Assembly: GCA_965208945.1 (NCBI GenBank)
Contig: OZ242366.1
Location: forward strand, 4,340,001 to 4,404,000
DNA from: JAPPLB01 sp965208945
GTDB taxonomy: Bacteria; Acidobacteriota; Terriglobia; Bryobacterales; UBA6623
DNA length: 64,000 nucleotides
Direction of reading: 5' to 3'
Positions within the stretch are counted from its first letter, which is position 1, and every line of letters begins with the position of its first letter. A program made the position numbers and the translations under genes. This document shows positions 63,361-64,000 of the stretch, in pieces. Under the pieces are notes generated by a model. That model was not told where the DNA came from and did no database searches. It saw only the letters and a list, made by a program, of their open reading frames with translations.

Positions 63361-63516
63361 AGGAAGAGGACTTCTGCTGCGTCGAACCGGGTAGCGCCGT
63401 CTGGCCCGATGCTGTTCACTCCACGAACCCATGAAAACCGACAGGTGGTTAGGCAAAGTACGTTAGAATGACCCCAGGGCTTGATTACCCGCATTCTCCC
63501 GATTTAGAGGGCTTCC

Positions 63517-64000
63517 ATGGCTGATTTCGAAAAGCAGCACTCCCCGGATCACAGCGGAAACAACAATGGTGTAAACCGCCGCCACTTTGTGCACACGGCC
63601 GGAGCGGCGAGCGCAGCAGCAATCCTTCCCAAGGCGAAGGGCGCTCCACTCGTACGTACCGCGAAAGCCGCCGGCATGCAGGTCAACTATGGTTTCATCG
63701 GTCCCGGCAGCCGCGGGTTCCGCCTGTTGAAGCGGCACCTGCAGCACATCGAGATCGGCAATTGCGTCGGCATCTGCGACATCTACCAGCCCAATCTGCA
63801 GAAGGCCGTCGATCTCTTCGATGGCAAACCAAATTCCTACACCGACTACCGCAAACTCCTCGAACAGAAGGACATCGAAGCCGTCTTCATCACGACCCCG
63901 CTCTTCATGCATTTCCCTGTCATGAGGGATGCGCTCGAAGCAGGCAAGCACGTCTTCTGCGAGAAATCTCTTGTCTTCAAGCCGGAAGAAGTGCACGCTG
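63517..64000 (+). CDS. Gfo/Idh/MocA family oxidoreductase, Tat-exported, 3' truncated by the window
   Basis: 161 codons visible. Tat leader VNRRHFVHTAGAASAAAIL, Rossmann YGFIGPGSRGFRLLKR, CDIYQPNLQ, and FCEKSLVFK at the family EKP position. Resembles the protein at 4525 (GPGGRG and CDIW). A TTAGAAT at 63463 may be part of its -10. The fourth member of this family in 64 kb. Confidence 0.82.
   Translation, partial: MADFEKQHSPDHSGNNNGVNRRHFVHTAGAASAAAILPKAKGAPLVRTAKAAGMQVNYGFIGPGSRGFRLLKRHLQHIEIGNCVGICDIYQPNLQKAVDLFDGKPNSYTDYRKLLEQKDIEAVFITTPLFMHFPVMRDALEAGKHVFCEKSLVFKPEEVHA

Overview
The window looks like a piece of an Acidobacteriota chromosome, most likely from the Bryobacterales/Solibacter side. 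This is inferred from gene content, not from a marker tree. Pointers are high GC, many Tat-exported Gfo/Idh/MocA oxidoreductases, sulfatases, a DUF1592/DUF1552 pair, secreted multi-CXXCH proteins, a TonB receptor with an N-terminal carboxypeptidase-regulatory-like domain, and a split F1 ATPase operon.

Layout: 1-2656 holds TCA genes (icd end, mdh) and a small secreted cysteine protein. 3209-10296 holds two Tat-type Gfo/Idh/MocA proteins, a five-CXXCH protein and a sugar-dehydrogenase-like beta-propeller. 10494-16574 holds tRNA-Pro, a hicB whose hicA has lost its core, a dimethylformamidase-like protein, tRNA-Val, a PIN plus PD-(D/E)XK-like pair and fsa. 16575-18157 is a gene-free mosaic of repeats and terminator-like hairpins. 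18158-28610 holds a sulfatase, three PIG-L-like paralogues (the third without the active-site motif), sppA, a lipoprotein, rnd and another Gfo/Idh/MocA. 28716-36620 holds the DUF1592/DUF1552 pair, a second sulfatase, a methyltransferase and an oligogalacturonate-lyase-like protein. 36690-45194 is a small-molecule catabolic block (HpaI aldolase, three amidohydrolases, aldo/keto reductase, DapA-like lyase, MFS transporter, PhyH dioxygenase) ending with arsC. 45329-51058 holds two IS1111-group elements flanking a TonB receptor. 51221-64000 holds a zinc-ribbon/RDD membrane protein, atpHAGDC, a divergent EF-G, serA, a second small cysteine protein, an IF-2B-like protein and the start of a fourth Gfo/Idh/MocA.

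The main discovery concerns repeats. About eighteen copies of a ~185 bp element lie between genes. It has ~20 bp terminal inverted repeats beginning and ending in CTAG and can fold into one long hairpin. Every well-preserved copy points the same way whatever the strand of its neighbours, and the CTAG end often supplies the stop codon of the adjacent gene. Two 1440 bp IS1111-group insertion sequences sit at exactly the same position in the apical loop of this repeat. Their 3' non-coding ends carry a two-loop bridge-RNA-like architecture. Its target guides match the repeat on both sides of the insertion point, and the single base that differs between the two occupied targets is matched by a compensatory base in each element's own guide. 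I read this as a programmable insertion sequence living on a dispersed, orientation-locked repeat.
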